DNA of 16,104 bases from Chloroflexota bacterium (GTDB lineage Bacteria; Chloroflexota; Dehalococcoidia; Lucifugimonadales; UBA1127): contig JAPPNT010000146.1 in the NCBI GenBank assembly GCA_028873745.1, positions 1 through 16,104 of the forward strand, read 5' to 3'. The translations under genes were made by a program, and so were the position numbers. This document shows positions 14,346 through 16,104 of the stretch, one piece after another (the first letter of the stretch is position 1; every line of letters starts with the position of its first letter). Under the pieces are notes generated by a model. The model searched no databases and was not told where the DNA came from. It worked only from the letters and a program-made list of their open reading frames with translations.

Positions 14346-14819
14346 ATGACCACCCGCCGCAAGACCGTGTACCTCGCCAACGCCTACGGGTTCTCCGCGC
14401 AGCAGCGCGCGACGGTGCTGCCGCAACTGGTAGCCGCATTGGAGTCCCTCGGCATCGAGGTGTGGGAGCCTTTCGAGCGGAACAACCAGACGGCCAACCT
14501 TGAGGAGGGCTGGGCATACCGCGTCGGCCAGGCCGACGTGCGCGACGTGCGCGAGGCCGACGCCATCTTCGCCGTCGTCAACGGCGTCCCGCCGGACGAG
14601 GGCGTCATGGTGGAGCTGGGCATCGCCATAGCCCTCGGCAAGCCCACGTTCCTCTTCCGGGACGACTTCCGGCGCGCCACAGACTCCGAGCACTACCCGC
14701 TCAACCTCATGCTCTTCGCCGGCCTGCCGGAGTACGGCTGGGAACGCTACTACTACACCTCCGTCGAGGAGATACCCTCCCCGGATAAGGAACTCGCCCG
14801 CTGGGCTGCCCAACCCTAG
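14346..14819 (+). CDS. Nucleoside 2-deoxyribosyltransferase family protein
   Basis: A 157-residue cytoplasmic protein of the nucleoside 2-deoxyribosyltransferase family (PF05014 type), which transfers deoxyribose between bases or hydrolyses N-glycosidic bonds in nucleosides or nucleotides. YLANAYGFS (9-17) is the nucleotide-binding start, ADAIFAVVNG (71-80) the central strand, PPDEGVMVELG (82-92) the active-site segment with Asp84 and probable nucleophile Glu90 at the expected six-residue spacing, and ALGKPTFLFRDDFR (96-109) a typical continuation. Asn79 occupies a position that is usually Asp in DG, a mild deviation. The ATG at 14346 has AGGGG 5 nt upstream. It is transcribed alone, divergent from the 72-residue gene. 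The physiological substrate (salvage or nucleotide clean-up) cannot be told from sequence. Confidence 0.85.
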   Translation: MTTRRKTVYLANAYGFSAQQRATVLPQLVAALESLGIEVWEPFERNNQTANLEEGWAYRVGQADVRDVREADAIFAVVNGVPPDEGVMVELGIAIALGKPTFLFRDDFRRATDSEHYPLNLMLFAGLPEYGWERYYYTSVEEIPSPDKELARWAAQP

Positions 14820-14829
14820 GCCCATCGTT

Positions 14830-14849
14830 ATACCGGCGAAAGCCGGTAT
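14830..14849. repeat. Perfect palindrome ATACCGGC-GAAA-GCCGGTAT
   Basis: An 8-bp perfect stem with a GAAA tetraloop, 10 nt after the stop of the deoxyribosyltransferase gene, followed by CCAG. Elements of this form (CCGGCGAAAGCCGG plus ATCCAG) recur as dispersed extragenic palindromes in many GC-rich genomes and give rise to spurious peptides like WIPAFAG on the other strand. It may protect or end the transcript, although no T-run follows. Confidence 0.7.
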
Positions 14850-14908
14850 CCAGTAAGGCAGAGTGCGGCCTCGTTCGTTCCGCAATCGCTCCCAACCCGC
14901 TCGCCCGA

Positions 14909-14922
14909 GCCCGTCGAAGGGC
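14909..14922. repeat. Short palindrome GCCC-GTCGAA-GGGC
   Basis: A 4-bp stem around GTCGAA, in the longer context GAGCCCGTCGAAGGGC, which resembles another widespread class of intergenic repeat. Together with the palindrome at 14830-14849 it makes up most of the recognisable content of the 152-nt gap between the two plus-strand genes. Confidence 0.5.
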
Positions 14923-14971
14923 TGTCACACGCTCCTTGCACCCCTACGCTCCCGCATGCCACACTCCCGCC

Positions 14972-16084
14972 ATGCACAGCCACCCCCATACCGATGTCGT
15001 CGGCAGCATGCTGCGTCCGCCGTCACTCCTCGCCGCCCGCGAGGCTCTCGCTGCTGGCACGATCACGCGCGCCGCGTTCAAGCGCGTCGAGGACACCGCC
15101 GTTGACGACGCCCTCGCCGCGCAGGAGGCCGCCGGCCTCGAGGTGGTGACCGACGGCGAAATGCGCCGCACCTCCTTCCAGAGCCAGCTCACGGAGGCCG
15201 TCGACGGCTTCACCAACGCCACCATCGACGCCTTCCTCTGGGGCGACTGGCACGGCGACGAGGCCGTCGGCGACGCCAACCGCCCGCGCCCCGAGGGGCT
15301 CTCCGTCAGCGGCAGGCTGCGCGTGCGCCGCCGCCTCTCGACGGAGGAGTTCGCCTATCTCCGCGCCCGCACGTCGCGCATCCCCAAGGTGACGTTGCCC
15401 AGCCCCACCCTCTTCGCCAGCGTCTGGCAGGGCCCCGACGCCGAGGGCGCCTACCCCACCATCGAGGCTTTCGTGGAGGACGTCGCCCGCATCATGCGGG
15501 ACGAGGTGGCAGAGCTCGTGCGCCTCGGCTGCGAGTACATCCATCTCGACGCGCCCCACTACCCCCTCGTGCTGGACCCGTCGTGGGCTGGCTTCTACTC
15601 CGCCCGAGGCTGGTCGGCCGAGGACTGGGTCGCCTACGGCGTGGAGCTGGACAACTGGGTCATGGACGGCTGGCCCGGCGTCACCTTCGGCTTCCACCTG
15701 TGCAAGGGCAATCAGGGCAGCCGCTGGCTCGTCGAGGGCGGATACGACTCGATGGTCGATACGGTGCTCCGCCGCGTCACGGCGCAGCGCCTGTTGCTCG
15801 AGTACGACGACGCCCGCTCCGGCGGCTTCGAGCCCCTCCGCGGCGTCCCCGACGACCGGATCGTCGTCCTCGGTCTCGTCACGACGAAGTCCGGCCGGCT
15901 CGAGAGGCAGGAAGACCTCCTCGCTCGCATAGACGACGCCGCGCGGCACTTCCCCCGCGAGCAGCTCGCCCTCAGCCCCCAGTGCGGCTTCGGCACGTCG
16001 CTCGTCGGCAACAACCTCACCATCGGCCAGCAGAACGCCAAGCTCCGCCTCGTCGCGGATACGGCGAAACGCGCATGGGGCTAA
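14972..16084 (+). CDS. MetE-like single-domain methyltransferase (cobalamin-independent methionine synthase family)
   Basis: A 370-residue protein corresponding to the C-terminal catalytic barrel of MetE; the N-terminal MetE domain is absent. The zinc ligands are all present: His242 and Cys244 (FHLC), Glu277 (LLLEYDD) and Cys338 (SPQCGFG). Other family marks are GSMLRP (11-16), TDGEMRRTSF (60-69) and YIHLDAPHY (189-197, where MetE has DEPA). Such proteins move a methyl group to a thiol; many core-type members use corrinoid proteins or other methyl donors rather than polyglutamyl methyl-folate, so the substrates are open. I start at ATG 14972 because the TTG at 14936 adds an unlikely segment. 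No Shine-Dalgarno precedes the ATG, so a leaderless transcript is possible. The gene ends 20 nt before the window edge and looks complete. Confidence 0.88.
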   Translation: MHSHPHTDVVGSMLRPPSLLAAREALAAGTITRAAFKRVEDTAVDDALAAQEAAGLEVVTDGEMRRTSFQSQLTEAVDGFTNATIDAFLWGDWHGDEAVGDANRPRPEGLSVSGRLRVRRRLSTEEFAYLRARTSRIPKVTLPSPTLFASVWQGPDAEGAYPTIEAFVEDVARIMRDEVAELVRLGCEYIHLDAPHYPLVLDPSWAGFYSARGWSAEDWVAYGVELDNWVMDGWPGVTFGFHLCKGNQGSRWLVEGGYDSMVDTVLRRVTAQRLLLEYDDARSGGFEPLRGVPDDRIVVLGLVTTKSGRLERQEDLLARIDDAARHFPREQLALSPQCGFGTSLVGNNLTIGQQNAKLRLVADTAKRAWG

Positions 16085-16104
16085 CTAAATCCACCTGTTT
16101 TCGT

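Noticed and set aside
14283..14885. Minus-strand 200-codon frame containing WIPAFAG-like residues, and 14707-14928
   Set aside because: These are translations of the palindromic repeat at 14830-14849 and antisense of the deoxyribosyltransferase gene; such peptides are known false genes.

Overview
The window is GC-rich bacterial DNA with densely packed genes. No RNA gene, CRISPR array or insertion sequence was seen. Its core is an operon for alternative complex III (ACIII), a quinol-oxidising respiratory complex that replaces cytochrome bc1. The divergent composition of that operon, a BicA-like SulP/carbonic anhydrase unit and palindromic repeats would fit a member of the Chloroflexota (SAR202- or Dehalococcoidia-like). 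That placement is an inference, not something the sequence proves.

Region 1 (1-7948, all minus strand) is the ACIII operon, read from right to left. A good sigma70-type promoter (TTGACA, 18 nt spacer, TATTCT) lies 27 nt before a 116-residue two-helix membrane protein of unknown function. Next come a pentahaem cytochrome with five membrane helices (ActA-like), a Tat-exported molybdopterin-oxidoreductase-like protein (ActB1), a separate four-cluster ferredoxin-like protein (ActB2), two tandem NrfD/PsrC-type membrane subunits, ActD (DUF3341), and the start of a lipoprotein (probably ActE) cut by the window edge. Quinol would be oxidised at the NrfD-type subunits. Electrons would pass through the Fe-S clusters of ActB2 and the haems of ActA/ActE to a terminal acceptor, probably an oxidase further downstream.

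Region 2 (8039-9262, minus) is one unusual gene: a membrane anchor, about 170 residues of coiled coil, and a C-terminal domain with the Ser/His/Asp signature of S26 signal peptidases.

Region 3 (9379-13845, minus) is an inorganic-carbon module. It holds a beta-carbonic anhydrase behind a SulP transporter, and upstream a second SulP paralogue with a C-terminal extension. The two SulP genes share a near-identical 28-bp upstream block. An 11-codon carbonic anhydrase fragment lies directly behind the second SulP gene, suggesting that a SulP-CA pair was once duplicated in tandem and one CA copy was lost.

Region 4 (13970-16084) holds a 72-residue Tat-signal-like small protein (minus), a divergent nucleoside 2-deoxyribosyltransferase-family gene (plus), a short intergenic stretch with two palindromic repeats, and a single-domain MetE-like methyltransferase with all zinc ligands (plus).
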